From Sediminibacterium goheungense (GTDB lineage Bacteria; Bacteroidota; Bacteroidia; Chitinophagales; Chitinophagaceae): a stretch of 64,000 nucleotides of DNA. A program made the position numbers and the translations under genes. The stretch's first letter is position 1. The number at the start of each line of letters is the position of its first letter. The stretch covers positions 620,001 to 684,000 of the forward strand of contig NZ_SNWP01000011.1 in the NCBI RefSeq assembly GCF_004361915.1, read 5' to 3'. The notes under the pieces were generated by a model. That model was not told the DNA's origin. It saw only the letters and a list, made by a program, of their open reading frames with translations, and made no database searches. Of this stretch, positions 26,444 to 35,546 are shown in pieces.

Positions 26444-28291
26444 GTTGCTGAATATAGCGGGTAATCTGATAGACACAATTACTTCATTTTTCGATCCTTC
26501 GGTAATGCTAAAACCGGCATTGGATTGTAAAGCCAGATTCAATAAATAGATTCGATCCTTCACTATTTGACTCGCTCTTGAAATGTGAGAAGATTTGTGA
26601 TGGCCGACTTCTTTCTTAAGTCCTCTTCCATTATCGGTAATCTGGATCACTAATTCATTATTCAGTTGCTTAAATTCAACATGAATATGACCAGTATAAT
26701 TAATATTGATAAACCCATGCTCAATACTGTTTTCAATCATTGGTTGTAATATCATAGAGGGCATATACTGCTCATTTATTTCTAAATTCTCATCTGTATA
26801 AATGGTATATGTGAACCTTTCTGGAAATCGGAGTAGTTGTAAATCAAGATATTGTTTTAAGAAATCTATTTCCTGTTCTATTGTTATATAATCCTTGTAA
26901 CTATTTTCAAGGGTGTTCCGCATTAAAGATGATAGTTTTACAAGATTCGAAATAATAAAAGAGCTTTCCTTTTTTTCAAGTAGTAAACCCTGAATAGAAG
27001 CCAGCGCATTAAAAAAGAAATGCGGATTCATGCGTGCCCGATTTAATCTTTGTTCGGTTTCTAATACTTTCTGTTTGTGTTTTAGTGATTGTTGACGGAG
27101 AAAGAAACCAATTACACCAATGGCCAGTAAAGCTATAAGGGCCAGCAGTAAATAAATTTTCTTTTGTAACGACAGCTCTTGAATTGTTTTTTCATTTTTA
27201 GCCTGTGTGTATTTTTTTTCCAACTCATTGATAGTAGCCGTTTTCTCCATTGTATAGATACTGTCTCTTATATATATCATTTCTTCCTGTGCCTCAGATG
27301 ATCTTTTGAAATCTTTTAATGCCTTAGAACTCCTAAAAATGGTATTCAAGGGTTGTATAGCCAGTTGCTTATTAAAAAGAATTGCATAGCGATAAGCAGA
27401 ATCTGCCATATTTCTGGCATCCTTATAATTATTAAGCTGGAAGAATATTTCGCTTTTAGAACTATAGGCGTTTAATAAATGCCGGTAAAAATCGAAGACT
27501 CCTTTCGGACTTGCTATAATGGCGCTGTCAGCATAAGATACTGCTATATCGAATTCTCGCCTTGTAATATGATATTGACTAATCTTATTATAAGCATCTG
27601 AAAGTTCTAATAAGTTGGCAGGCTTATTCCTTGAAATTGATATACATTCCAAAGCAAGCAAGTAGCTGCTGTCGAGATAGCTTTTCAATTTTGTTTGCTG
27701 GTATGATTCGAAATAGCTTTCAGATGCCCTTGTTAGTACAGCAGCAAGTATAATGCTGTCTTTAGATAATTTAGCAGCGGAAAGTGCTTTTCGACTGTAT
27801 AATAAATACTGCCTGAATTGCTGTTCCTGTTGAAATATAGAAGCAAGGTTAATACTGGCGCGGGCTGCCGCATACCAATCTTTTTCTTCTTCAGCCAATG
27901 TTAATGCTTTAATTGTTACTAACGAAACACTATCTCTGAAGCCAGCCTCCTGGTAATAGCGTGCCAGTGTATTATAAAATCGAATACGTAATTTTTTACA
28001 GTTTAATACATCCTGAATAGCCTCTTCTTGCAGAAAATAATTTCTTGCCTCTGAAAATTTTTTCTTGGCAACTGCGATCTGACCAAGACCGTCCAGAAAA
28101 ACAATTTTACAGGCTTTATTGGTTGACGATTTTAGTTTGTTAAGCACAAATGCAGCAGAATCAAGTTTTCCGGAATTATAATATTTGCCAATCATTTGCC
28201 TAAGCGTATCTGCTGGCTTACAGTTACACTCTTCCTGACCTTTGCAAATTGAAATGACACCTAAAAAAAGTAAGCAGAATATGAAACGCAT
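26429..28291 (-). CDS. LytS-type sensor histidine kinase with TPR sensor
   Basis: A 620-residue membrane kinase. A signal peptide is followed by a periplasmic region of helical TPR-like repeats (about 25-350), a coiled coil (about 350-377), one membrane segment (about 379-398), then the His_kinase/LytS core with His424 in ARMNPHFFFNAL and the ATP-binding N box ILQPMIENSIEHGF, and the G box TDNGRGLKK. It should phosphorylate a LytTR regulator, most likely the one at 22824-23576. The TPR region would sense a periplasmic signal or protein. Confidence 0.92.
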   Translation of the reverse strand: MRFIFCLLFLGVISICKGQEECNCKPADTLRQMIGKYYNSGKLDSAAFVLNKLKSSTNKACKIVFLDGLGQIAVAKKKFSEARNYFLQEEAIQDVLNCKKLRIRFYNTLARYYQEAGFRDSVSLVTIKALTLAEEEKDWYAAARASINLASIFQQEQQFRQYLLYSRKALSAAKLSKDSIILAAVLTRASESYFESYQQTKLKSYLDSSYLLALECISISRNKPANLLELSDAYNKISQYHITRREFDIAVSYADSAIIASPKGVFDFYRHLLNAYSSKSEIFFQLNNYKDARNMADSAYRYAILFNKQLAIQPLNTIFRSSKALKDFKRSSEAQEEMIYIRDSIYTMEKTATINELEKKYTQAKNEKTIQELSLQKKIYLLLALIALLAIGVIGFFLRQQSLKHKQKVLETEQRLNRARMNPHFFFNALASIQGLLLEKKESSFIISNLVKLSSLMRNTLENSYKDYITIEQEIDFLKQYLDLQLLRFPERFTYTIYTDENLEINEQYMPSMILQPMIENSIEHGFININYTGHIHVEFKQLNNELVIQITDNGRGLKKEVGHHKSSHISRASQIVKDRIYLLNLALQSNAGFSITEGSKNEVIVSIRLPAIFSNHTDL

Positions 28292-28776
28292 TTTGTATTG
28301 CTTTTCGTCATTATTAATACAGGAAATATAATCTATTTTGCTGCTATATAATATTGGATAATTGAAAATTGACCAAGACTTTATTACAGATTTTCGATTG
28401 TTTGGTAAGGGTATGCGGTTATTAAAATAATACCCGCATTTGTTTATTTGTGATGTTTATTTAATTGTTGTGCCCTTTATGCTTGTATGATTTATTGAGG
28501 ATAAAAGTGCCATAATAATTTCCCTTACTAGAACTATCCTGTTTTTGGATGTTCTGAAATGTAATTGTATAGGAATGATTATCTTAAAAAGGTAAAATGC
28601 ATCCTGTAATGTTTTTTTTACAAGTAAAACGGGGGAAATTGTATAAAACACCCAGTTAGGTAGTTTTGAAAACCAAACATTTGTATAAATCTATTTCGGT
28701 ATCATATATTTCTTATATTTATTTTGTAACTTTTCAGTTCTAAACCCGTTACGCTAATAACTAAAACCTGATACAC
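28292..28776. other. 485-nt intergenic region
   Basis: AT-rich gap between divergent genes. The only structure seen is an imperfect 11-bp hairpin (28413-28423 with 28429-28439, one mismatch). No tRNA, riboswitch or convincing ORF was recognised, and no clear TAnnTTTG box. Confidence 0.5.
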
Positions 28777-29169
28777 ATGAAAAAATTAATGATGCTTTGC
28801 CTGCTGCTGGGTGCAGTTGCTTTTGTACAAGCACAAACCAAAGACAGTACACTGAATGATTTTGTAGGAAAATATAAATTTCCGGAAGGAAGTATTGTTA
28901 CGGAAGTAGTGGTTAGTATGGAAGGAGAAGGACTGATAATGGGGTCCAGTGTTGGTAATTCAACCCTGGTTAAGGCAGGCGAGGATTTATTTACCATAAC
29001 AGCTTATGATGGAACAGCACAGTTTAAAAGAGATGCAAACAAAAAAGTAATCGGTGTAAATATCAATGCAGGCGGCTATGTACTGGAAGGTACAAAATCA
29101 GATGGTATTGCATTGAATCATGCTGCTGCTATGTTGCTAAAACGACAACTATACGCACTTAGAAAGTAA
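28777..29169 (+). CDS. small exported protein, DUF3471-like
   Basis: A 130-residue protein with signal peptide (MKKLMMLCLLLGAVAFVQAQ). The mature part (LNDFVGKYKFPEGSIVTEVV, then ITAYDGTAQFKRDANKKVIG) resembles the DUF3471-type lipocalin-like beta-barrel domain often found C-terminal to beta-lactamase-like hydrolases; here it stands alone. The assignment is by pattern only. Followed at once by a strong bidirectional terminator. Confidence 0.7.
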   Translation: MKKLMMLCLLLGAVAFVQAQTKDSTLNDFVGKYKFPEGSIVTEVVVSMEGEGLIMGSSVGNSTLVKAGEDLFTITAYDGTAQFKRDANKKVIGVNINAGGYVLEGTKSDGIALNHAAAMLLKRQLYALRK

Positions 29170-29183
29170 AATATGTTTATCAT

Positions 29184-29217
29184 ACAAAAAAGGGCTCTGC
29201 TAAGAGCCCTTTTTTGT
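29184..29217. terminator. bidirectional terminator
   Basis: ACAAAAAAGGGCTCT pairs perfectly with AGAGCCCTTTTTTGT over a 4-nt loop, between convergent genes. Confidence 0.95.
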
Positions 29218-29253
29218 AACTGCGCTATTACAGATTTTACATCTGTTGGTTTA

Positions 29254-29757
29254 CTATTTATAATAAGTTTCATCCAGATAAAACAGTCCATCTTCTTTTT
29301 GCCAGTACCAGAATTTTTTCCTGTATACCACATATTTACCCCTGGCTGTAGTTTTAATATAATTGTCGGGTACAAAAAGAATACGTGGAGGTACTATTTT
29401 ATATCGATATATCAGATTCGTACGTTGATTGGGTGTAAATGCCCTGCTTAGTATTTTGTAATCGGCTTTAGCGGCAATTTCTTCCGGAAGTTTTTCTTTG
29501 GGTGTAATCACATTACCCATACCATCAATGACCACCATGGGTAATAGCGTTTCAGTAGCTGTTTTTTTGGTATCGGTTTTCTCTTCCTTCTCTTTGGTTT
29601 CGGGAATATTGATGGTCTCTTTTATTTTATTGTCAGCATCTTTAATAACAGGTTTGTTGGTAGTGCCAACATGGGTTGTTTTCGCAGGTAGATTTTTTCT
29701 TCCGCAACTCATTATGAGCAGCGCAAAAGCAGCTAGTATCCATATTGGCTGTTTCAT
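29254..29757 (-). CDS. hypothetical lipoprotein
   Basis: A 167-residue lipoprotein if started at the ATG at 29757, which gives a lipobox MKQPIWILAAFALLIMSCGR; an upstream in-frame ATG would lie in the repeat hairpin. A Lys/Glu/Thr-rich linker (KEKEEKTDTKKTATET) precedes a C-terminal part rich in Tyr and Trp (GKYVVYRKKFWYWQKEDGLF). No family recognised. It is the last gene of a minus-strand run with hisS and the phosphatase gene. Confidence 0.65.
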   Translation of the reverse strand: MKQPIWILAAFALLIMSCGRKNLPAKTTHVGTTNKPVIKDADNKIKETINIPETKEKEEKTDTKKTATETLLPMVVIDGMGNVITPKEKLPEEIAAKADYKILSRAFTPNQRTNLIYRYKIVPPRILFVPDNYIKTTARGKYVVYRKKFWYWQKEDGLFYLDETYYK

Positions 29758-29799
29758 AATAATGTCATTTTGGGGTATAACATGCCAATATTGTGCCAG

Positions 29800-29887
29800 A
29801 ATGGCTAATAGCCTATGGCTTATCGCTGATAGCGTATAGAAATACTGATAACACGATAAGCTATAAGCCATCAGCTATCTGCCATTC
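29800..29887. repeat. TATGGC/TATAGCC word hairpin
   Basis: The left arm (29800-29837) carries AATGGCTAATAGCCTATGGC and the right arm (29853-29886) ATAAGCTATAAGCCATCAGC. It separates hisS from the downstream lipoprotein gene and ends two bases before the hisS stop codon. Confidence 0.8.
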
Positions 29888-29888
29888 A

Positions 29889-31259
29889 CTATACCCCCAT
29901 ATAGCTAAGGAGAGCAGATTGTGCTATTTCTTCCTGGGTTCCTTTGGTGAGATCTTTAACAATGCAGGTGCCCTGCTCCATTTCTTTTGAACCAATGATC
30001 ACTGCATAGGGAATATTTTTCTTTTCAGCATATTTGAACTGCTTATCAAATTTGCTTTGTTCATGAAATAATTCTGCAGCGATATTATTTTTTCTGAGCG
30101 TTTGTAATAAATGAAAAGCATTTTTGCTTTCCGCTTCTCCCAGATTAAAGAACAATACTTTGGTGCCAATTTGTACAGTGTCGGGAAAAACCTGTAAGTC
30201 TTCCATCACATCATAAATACGGTCTACACCAAAACTAATACCTACACCCGGTACATTGGGTACGCCGAATAAACCGGTAAGATCATCGTAACGGCCACCA
30301 CCACCAATACTGCCCATCTGTACGCCTAATGCTTTTACTTCGAAGATGATGCCGGTATAGTAATTCAAACCGCGGGCAAGTGTAAAGTCGGTTACCAGAT
30401 GGTTAGGACTATTGCTTATATCGCAGTTTGTTAAAACATATTGTATTTCTTCCAGTCCTTTTTTACCCGATTCATTATTACCCAGTAAAGTAGCAAGCTG
30501 AGAAATTTTTTCTTCATTGTTTCCGCTGATGGTTAAGTATTTTTCTATGATGGTAACCTGCTGATTATTCAGACCACGTTGGGAGAGTTCTTCTTTTACT
30601 TTGTCAATCCCAATTTTATCGAGTTTATCGATGGCAACAGTGATATCGGTCATTTTATCTGCACCTCCGCAAACTTCAGCGAGTGCGGCCAGAATTTTCC
30701 GGCTGTTGATCCGTATTTCAACAGGTACTTTCAGTTGTTCAAAAACAGAAGCGTATATATGTGCCAGTTCCACTTCATTTAACAGGCTATTGCTTCCTAC
30801 CACATCTGCATCGCACTGGTAAAATTCACGATAGCGTCCTTTCTGCGGACGATCGGCGCGCCATACCGGTTGTAACTGGTATCTTTTAAAAGGCATGGTC
30901 AGCTGGCCGTAGTTCATGGCTACATAACGTGCAAAAGGAATGGTAAGGTCGTAACGAAGGGCTCTTTCTGTAATGCCTTTATTGTTTTTTCCTTCAAGGA
31001 TTTTTTCAAAATCGGCTTTTGCCTGTTCATGTTTGGCTGGATTATCCAGCCCGTTATTCAGAATTTTGAAAATCAGTTTATCACCTTCTTCGCCGTATTT
31101 CCCCATTAAAGTATCCAGGTTCTCCATGGCGGGGGTTTCCAATGGCTGAAAACCATACAATTCAAATACCGATCTGATGGTTTGAAAAATATGGTTGCGT
31201 TTACGTACTACTGCCGCACTGAAATCTCTTGTTCCCTGAGGTAAACCTGGTTTGCTCAT
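29889..31259 (-). CDS. hisS: histidyl-tRNA synthetase
   Basis: Class II aminoacyl-tRNA synthetase, 456 residues. Motif 2 is FKRYQLQPVWRADRPQKGRY with the FYQCDADVVG strand after it; the histidine-specific motif reads ARGLNYYTGIIFEV, and motif 3 lies in GISFGVDRIYDVM. The C-terminal anticodon-binding domain runs from about residue 360 (TKVLFFNLGEAESKNAFHLL). It follows the phosphatase gene by 48 nt on the same strand. Confidence 0.97.
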   Translation of the reverse strand: MSKPGLPQGTRDFSAAVVRKRNHIFQTIRSVFELYGFQPLETPAMENLDTLMGKYGEEGDKLIFKILNNGLDNPAKHEQAKADFEKILEGKNNKGITERALRYDLTIPFARYVAMNYGQLTMPFKRYQLQPVWRADRPQKGRYREFYQCDADVVGSNSLLNEVELAHIYASVFEQLKVPVEIRINSRKILAALAEVCGGADKMTDITVAIDKLDKIGIDKVKEELSQRGLNNQQVTIIEKYLTISGNNEEKISQLATLLGNNESGKKGLEEIQYVLTNCDISNSPNHLVTDFTLARGLNYYTGIIFEVKALGVQMGSIGGGGRYDDLTGLFGVPNVPGVGISFGVDRIYDVMEDLQVFPDTVQIGTKVLFFNLGEAESKNAFHLLQTLRKNNIAAELFHEQSKFDKQFKYAEKKNIPYAVIIGSKEMEQGTCIVKDLTKGTQEEIAQSALLSYMGV

Positions 31260-31307
31260 ATCAATTTTTTGTTGTATCTTTTTGTTTCAATTATCTATCT
31301 GGTTTTG

Positions 31308-31772
31308 TTATTCTCCAGACAAGCCATATTTCTTAATAATGTTGTCGCAAGCTTCTGATAAAAGTTCGAATACATGGTGGTAGTCTTTCTCAGTTCCATA
31401 CCATGGATCGGGGACTTCATTTTCAGACCCATCTGTTTCATCCAATATTAGCTGAGTCTTTGTTTCATCCCATGATGGGCCGCTCATTCTTTTTACATCA
31501 TTGTAATTGGCATGGTCCATTACATATATCAGGTCGAAATCATGCATATCTGAAGCCCTGAACTGACGACATTTTTGTTTACTGATATCTATTCCGTTCA
31601 GTTTTGCCACTTTCTGTGAAAGAATATGCGGAGGCTCTCCGATATGATAGTTTCCGGTACCTGCACTATCTACTTTCCAGTGTAATCCTGCCTGTAAAGC
31701 TTTATGCTGTAAAATGCCTTCTGCAAGCGGGCTCCGGCAAATATTACCCAGGCACACCATCAATACTTTCAT
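31308..31772 (-). CDS. low-molecular-weight protein tyrosine phosphatase
   Basis: A 154-residue phosphatase with the P-loop VCLGNICRSPLAEG (nucleophile Cys7, Arg13) and the general acid Asp122 in EVPDPWYG. Bacterial members dephosphorylate tyrosine kinases of exopolysaccharide systems or other targets, or act as arsenate reductase-like enzymes; no kinase or capsule gene is present here, so the substrate is open. The promoter -7 box lies 5 nt before the start codon. Confidence 0.94.
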   Translation of the reverse strand: MKVLMVCLGNICRSPLAEGILQHKALQAGLHWKVDSAGTGNYHIGEPPHILSQKVAKLNGIDISKQKCRQFRASDMHDFDLIYVMDHANYNDVKRMSGPSWDETKTQLILDETDGSENEVPDPWYGTEKDYHHVFELLSEACDNIIKKYGLSGE

Positions 31773-31777
31773 GCTGG

Positions 31778-31785
31778 CAAAGATA
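31778..31785 (-). promoter_or_regulatory. phosphatase gene -7 box abutting the start codon
   Basis: Minus strand TATCTTTG, exact TAnnTTTG, followed by CCAGC and the ATG. No clear -33 box. Confidence 0.6.
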
Positions 31786-32030
31786 ATGGTCAGTTGTCAG
31801 AAAGCCTTGAGCGGCATCCGTAAACGTATTCTATGCATTACGCATGATAAAAAAAACTATAAACCTTATAACCATAAATCTTTCGGTTTAACAATCTGCG
31901 GTATGGAAAGATAAAATGGGTGCATCTCACTATGAAATCAGGAATATTTTATTGTAAAATGAACACTTGATTTAGAGGACTAAATAAAATTATTAACTAA
32001 ATTGCCCACCCCGGGTACAAAAAAAGCTAT

Positions 32031-32264
32031 ATGGAACTTGATTTTAGAGAGAAACAAAGGAAGAGTTACAGGACGATGAGGATGATTTATGATCTCTCTA
32101 TGGCTGTATTTATTCTGGGAATGGCTTTTGTTTTATTACTGGCTGAGCAGTTGAAAATAGAACAAATTATGATGTTGGATCCTATGTACAGATACCTGAT
32201 GGGCTCTGTGTCTGTATTATATGGTGCTTTCAGGTTGTATAGGGGAATTAAGCGGGATTATTAA
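32031..32264 (+). CDS. small membrane protein
   Basis: A 77-residue protein with two predicted membrane segments (DLSMAVFILGMAFVLLLAEQ and YLMGSVSVLYGAFRLYRG). No named family recognised. The gene stops 1 nt before the PstS-like lipoprotein start, so the pair is translationally close-coupled. The 258-nt gap upstream holds only an imperfect -7 box (TAAATTG, 31998-32004). Confidence 0.72.
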   Translation: MELDFREKQRKSYRTMRMIYDLSMAVFILGMAFVLLLAEQLKIEQIMMLDPMYRYLMGSVSVLYGAFRLYRGIKRDY

Positions 32265-32265
32265 G

Positions 32266-33189
32266 ATGCGAAAATTTATTATTTATACGATTGGAGTGGT
32301 TTTGTATTCCTGGTCTGTTTCCTGTAACAATCCCGAAAAGGTAAAGATTGCAACGGATACACCTACCCAGGGCACGATCAGAATCAGTGTGGATGAGAGT
32401 TTTAAGCCTGTTATTGAGGAACAACTGCGGGTACATAAATCTTCTTTTCCTCAAACCAATATCATCGTTTCGTATAAACCCGAATCAGATTGTTTCCGGG
32501 ATCTGCAAAACGATAGTACCAGGATGGTCATTGTGGCACGTGGATTAAATAAACAGGAAGCATCGTTCTTTGAGAATCAATTGTCTTACTCCCCACAATA
32601 TGGTGTACTTGCTTATGATGCAGTAGCCGTTATTGTGAACAGGCAATCACCCGACAGCATTTTCACCCTGAGCAAATTACGCAGTATCCTGACTGGTAAG
32701 GATAAAATTACCGCTGTAATGGATGGTAACAAAGCCACCAGTACAGTAAGGTATTTAAAAGACAGTATCCTGAAAGATGCGGTTTTTGGTGCCAATGTAG
32801 TAGCAGCCGCAGACAGCCGGAATGTGCTGGATATTGTTGCTTCCAGAAAAGATGTGGTTGGGTTTGTGGGAATCAGCTGGATTTCGGACAGTTATGACCC
32901 GGTTCAACTGGATTACCTGAAAAAAATAAGACTTGGCCTGGTAGAATGTGTTAAATGTGAGGAAAAAGATATATTCGCAAAGCCCTCACAGGCAACTATT
33001 TCATATGGACAGTATCCTTTGGCACGTCCATTGTATTATGTATTAAAAGAGAATGCAACCGGACTCGGAACAGGCTTTATGAATTTCATGAGTCTGGAAA
33101 GGGGGCAGTTGATTTTCCGGAGAGCATTTCTGGTTCCCGCAAAAATGGGATTCGGGAAGCGAAGCGGAAGTATAAAAGAAGCAGATTAA
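32266..33189 (+). CDS. PstS-like substrate-binding lipoprotein
   Basis: A 307-residue protein of the phosphate-binding (PBP-like) fold. The ATG at 32266 gives a lipoprotein signal (GVVLYSWSVSCNNPEK). GTIRISVDESFKPVIEEQL is the N-terminal lobe strand-helix; VVGFVGISWISD and PLYYVLKENATGLGTGFMNF are typical of PstS. The canonical phosphate-binding serine/threonine loop after strand 1 is not conserved (VDESFKP), so the ligand may not be phosphate. No Pst permease is nearby. It is followed by a TPR protein, an arrangement I associate with Ton-related operons in Bacteroidota. Confidence 0.82.
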   Translation: MRKFIIYTIGVVLYSWSVSCNNPEKVKIATDTPTQGTIRISVDESFKPVIEEQLRVHKSSFPQTNIIVSYKPESDCFRDLQNDSTRMVIVARGLNKQEASFFENQLSYSPQYGVLAYDAVAVIVNRQSPDSIFTLSKLRSILTGKDKITAVMDGNKATSTVRYLKDSILKDAVFGANVVAAADSRNVLDIVASRKDVVGFVGISWISDSYDPVQLDYLKKIRLGLVECVKCEEKDIFAKPSQATISYGQYPLARPLYYVLKENATGLGTGFMNFMSLERGQLIFRRAFLVPAKMGFGKRSGSIKEAD

Positions 33190-33213
33190 CACAACAACTA
33201 TAAAAACCGACAA

Positions 33214-34953
33214 ATGAAGAAGACCGTTTCTTTGATCGTGACAGCCTTGCTTGCTGTACAGTGTTTGATGGCGCAGGTGGCTGAGGGAATCAAGTTCCTC
33301 AACTACGAGAAGTATAAAAGTGCCCGTGAAACTTTGAAAAAGGCGTATGATGCCAATCCGAAAGATCCTCAGACGATCTATTGGTACGGTCAGTCGCTGA
33401 TTGCTGCCGAAGCCGGTGAACTTACCAAGGCTATGCTAGCTTCAGCAAAAGAGGTTTACCAAAAAGGGTTGCAGGAAATTGGCAGCGATGCATGGTTATT
33501 GGTGGGTATGGGCCATCTGGAAATACTGGAAGGTGGAGATATCAATTCTGCCAAGCAGAAATTTGAACAGGCTGTTACTGCCACAACAGAAACGAAGGGC
33601 CGTAACAAAGGGAAAGGCAATCCTGGTATCTTAAATGCCATTGGTCGCGCCAATGCGGATGGTGGCAGTAAACTGGGTGATCCAAGTTATGGTATCGAAA
33701 AACTGAAACAGGCTGCCGCATTGGATTTAACCAATCCTGATATCTATGTAAACATGGGTATCAGCTATCTGAAACTGGGTGGTGAAAATGGAGGGGAAGC
33801 AGTAAAAGCTTATCAGGAAGCCATTGCACGTGATCCCAAGAATGCGAAAGCAATGTATCGTATCGGTAGGATTTACCAGAGCCAGAATAATAAAGAGTTG
33901 TTTGATCAGTTTTATGGCAATGCCATAGCAGCTGATCCTACCTATCCTCCTGTATACTATACATTATACAATTATTATGCAGATAAGGATGTACCGAAGG
34001 CAAAAGAGTACCTTGATAAATATGTAGCCAATGCAGACAAGGATCCTAATACTGATTTGTTCGTAGCAGACTATTTATTCCGCGCGGGTAAGTACAGTGA
34101 GAGTCTGGAGAAAGTAAAGCAGATTGAAACAGAAGTAGGTGGTATCGATAAAATGCCAAAGCTCTATGGAATTTATGCTTATAACTACGATAGAACCAAT
34201 GATTCAGTAAAGGCAAAAGAAGCCATTGAAAAATTCTTTGCTACAGCTGATGCAGCTTCTGTTACACCAGAGTATTATGGATTGGCCATTAAAATATACT
34301 CACGTTTTCCAGGTAGTGAAGACGTAGCTGCTGGATTTATTGAAAAGGCAATGCAAGTAGATACATTAGCTGCCAGCAGGATTAATTATGCCAAGATGGC
34401 TTCTGACATGTACGCAAAAGCAAAAAATCCACAAAAACAGCTGATTTGGCTCAAAAAAGGTGCAAGTTTTAAGAAAGAAATGGGTATTACAGACTATTTC
34501 TATATCGCTGATGCATCTATAAAAGCTGGTGAGTTAGAGGAAGCATTGCGTTTAAGTAACGAAATGATTCAAAAATTCCCTGATCAGATATATGGCTACA
34601 GATTCGCTGTTCAATCAGCTGTAGCAATTGATGCTGATACAACAAAGGGTACTGCTGTACCAGCCATTATGCAGTATATTGACTTTCTGAAAAAGGATCC
34701 AGCTAAGAATCAACGTATTTTACCCTACCAGTTTTACTATCTGGCATCTTATTACCATGATAAAGCCAAAGATTTTCCTAAAACTCTTGAAGTGTTAAAT
34801 ACGCTTTTATCAATATATCCTGAAGATAAATATGGTTTACAAGTGAAACCTATTGTTGAAAAGGAGATAGCTGCAGCGCAAAAACAGCAAGGATCGGGCG
34901 GAAAAACGACAGGAAATGCTACATCCACCTCAGGCACTTCCGGAAACCGATAA
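33214..34953 (+). CDS. TPR-repeat exported protein
   Basis: A 579-residue protein with signal peptide (MKKTVSLIVTALLAVQCLMAQ) and tandem tetratricopeptide repeats through most of its length, for example EKYKSARETLKKAYDANPKD, VKAYQEAIARDPKNAKAMYR and FPKTLEVLNTLLSIYPEDKY. The tail is Gly/Ser/Thr-rich. It probably serves as a periplasmic scaffold. It begins 24 nt after the PstS-like gene and ends before a strong terminator, so the three-gene operon 32031-34953 is complete. Confidence 0.85.
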   Translation: MKKTVSLIVTALLAVQCLMAQVAEGIKFLNYEKYKSARETLKKAYDANPKDPQTIYWYGQSLIAAEAGELTKAMLASAKEVYQKGLQEIGSDAWLLVGMGHLEILEGGDINSAKQKFEQAVTATTETKGRNKGKGNPGILNAIGRANADGGSKLGDPSYGIEKLKQAAALDLTNPDIYVNMGISYLKLGGENGGEAVKAYQEAIARDPKNAKAMYRIGRIYQSQNNKELFDQFYGNAIAADPTYPPVYYTLYNYYADKDVPKAKEYLDKYVANADKDPNTDLFVADYLFRAGKYSESLEKVKQIETEVGGIDKMPKLYGIYAYNYDRTNDSVKAKEAIEKFFATADAASVTPEYYGLAIKIYSRFPGSEDVAAGFIEKAMQVDTLAASRINYAKMASDMYAKAKNPQKQLIWLKKGASFKKEMGITDYFYIADASIKAGELEEALRLSNEMIQKFPDQIYGYRFAVQSAVAIDADTTKGTAVPAIMQYIDFLKKDPAKNQRILPYQFYYLASYYHDKAKDFPKTLEVLNTLLSIYPEDKYGLQVKPIVEKEIAAAQKQQGSGGKTTGNATSTSGTSGNR

Positions 34954-34975
34954 TCGACTGTAAAAATATTTCGGT

Positions 34976-35010
34976 AAAACTCCTCCAATATTGGGGGAGT
35001 TTTTCTTTTT
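34976..35010 (+). terminator. terminator before nuo cluster
   Basis: AAAACTCCTCCAAT pairs with ATTGGGGGAGTTTT (one T:G), followed by a T-rich tail. Confidence 0.92.
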
Positions 35011-35026
35011 ATATGCTTCACAGGCT

Positions 35027-35034
35027 TATTTTTG
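35027..35034 (+). promoter_or_regulatory. nuo cluster -7 box
   Basis: TATTTTTG, exact TAnnTTTG, 20 nt before nuoA. No clear -33 box; the region upstream is the T-rich end of the previous terminator. Confidence 0.6.
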
Positions 35035-35054
35035 CGGGACATTAATGTTTTAAC

Positions 35055-35456
35055 ATGAACTGGCCTATTTTTTTGTTAGACGCTTCAGCTACCAGTACTG
35101 CCTATGGTTACCTTCCCATTGGCTTACAATTGATCTTTGCTGCCGGTTTTGTGGCCACTATGATCGCCGTATCGCAGTGGCTGGGTCCAAAAAGAAAAAC
35201 TTCAGATAAGCTGGAAACCTTTGCCAGTGGTATCGAAAGTCATGGCGATGCCCGCCAGCCAATGGCTATCAAATATTTTCTGGTAGCTATTCTCTTTGTT
35301 TTATTCGATGTGGAAGTAATTTTCTTCTATCCGTACGCTGTTAATTTCAGGGAGCTGGGATGGCAGGGTTTCTGGGCAGTTTTGATGTTTGTGTCTTTTT
35401 TCCTGACAGGATTTGTATACATCATCAAAAAAGGTGCCCTGAAGTGGGAAGACTAA
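35055..35456 (+). CDS. nuoA: NADH-quinone oxidoreductase subunit A
   Basis: Membrane subunit of complex I, 133 residues with three membrane segments. The conserved loop KLETFASGIESHGDA between TM1 and TM2 contains the glutamate of the quinone-channel region, and FDVEVIFFYPYAV in TM2 carries the conserved acidic pair. First gene of the complex I cluster, with the promoter just upstream and a terminator before that. Confidence 0.96.
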   Translation: MNWPIFLLDASATSTAYGYLPIGLQLIFAAGFVATMIAVSQWLGPKRKTSDKLETFASGIESHGDARQPMAIKYFLVAILFVLFDVEVIFFYPYAVNFRELGWQGFWAVLMFVSFFLTGFVYIIKKGALKWED

Positions 35457-35506
35457 TGATACCGTGGATGCAAATTCACGGAAGTTTATTCAACAAGAAA
35501 AAGATT

Positions 35507-35530
35507 AAATGGTTATACAGATAACCATTT
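35507..35530 (+). repeat. hairpin before nuoB
   Basis: Perfect 10-bp stem AAATGGTTAT/ATAACCATTT with loop ACAG, ending 16 nt before the nuoB start codon. Confidence 0.75.
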
Positions 35531-35546
35531 ACACAATAAAACGAAT

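Noticed and set aside
28292..28776. Non-coding RNA or small gene in the longest gap
   Set aside because: Only one imperfect hairpin and a short unsupported minus-strand frame are visible; there is no promoter-terminator pair.
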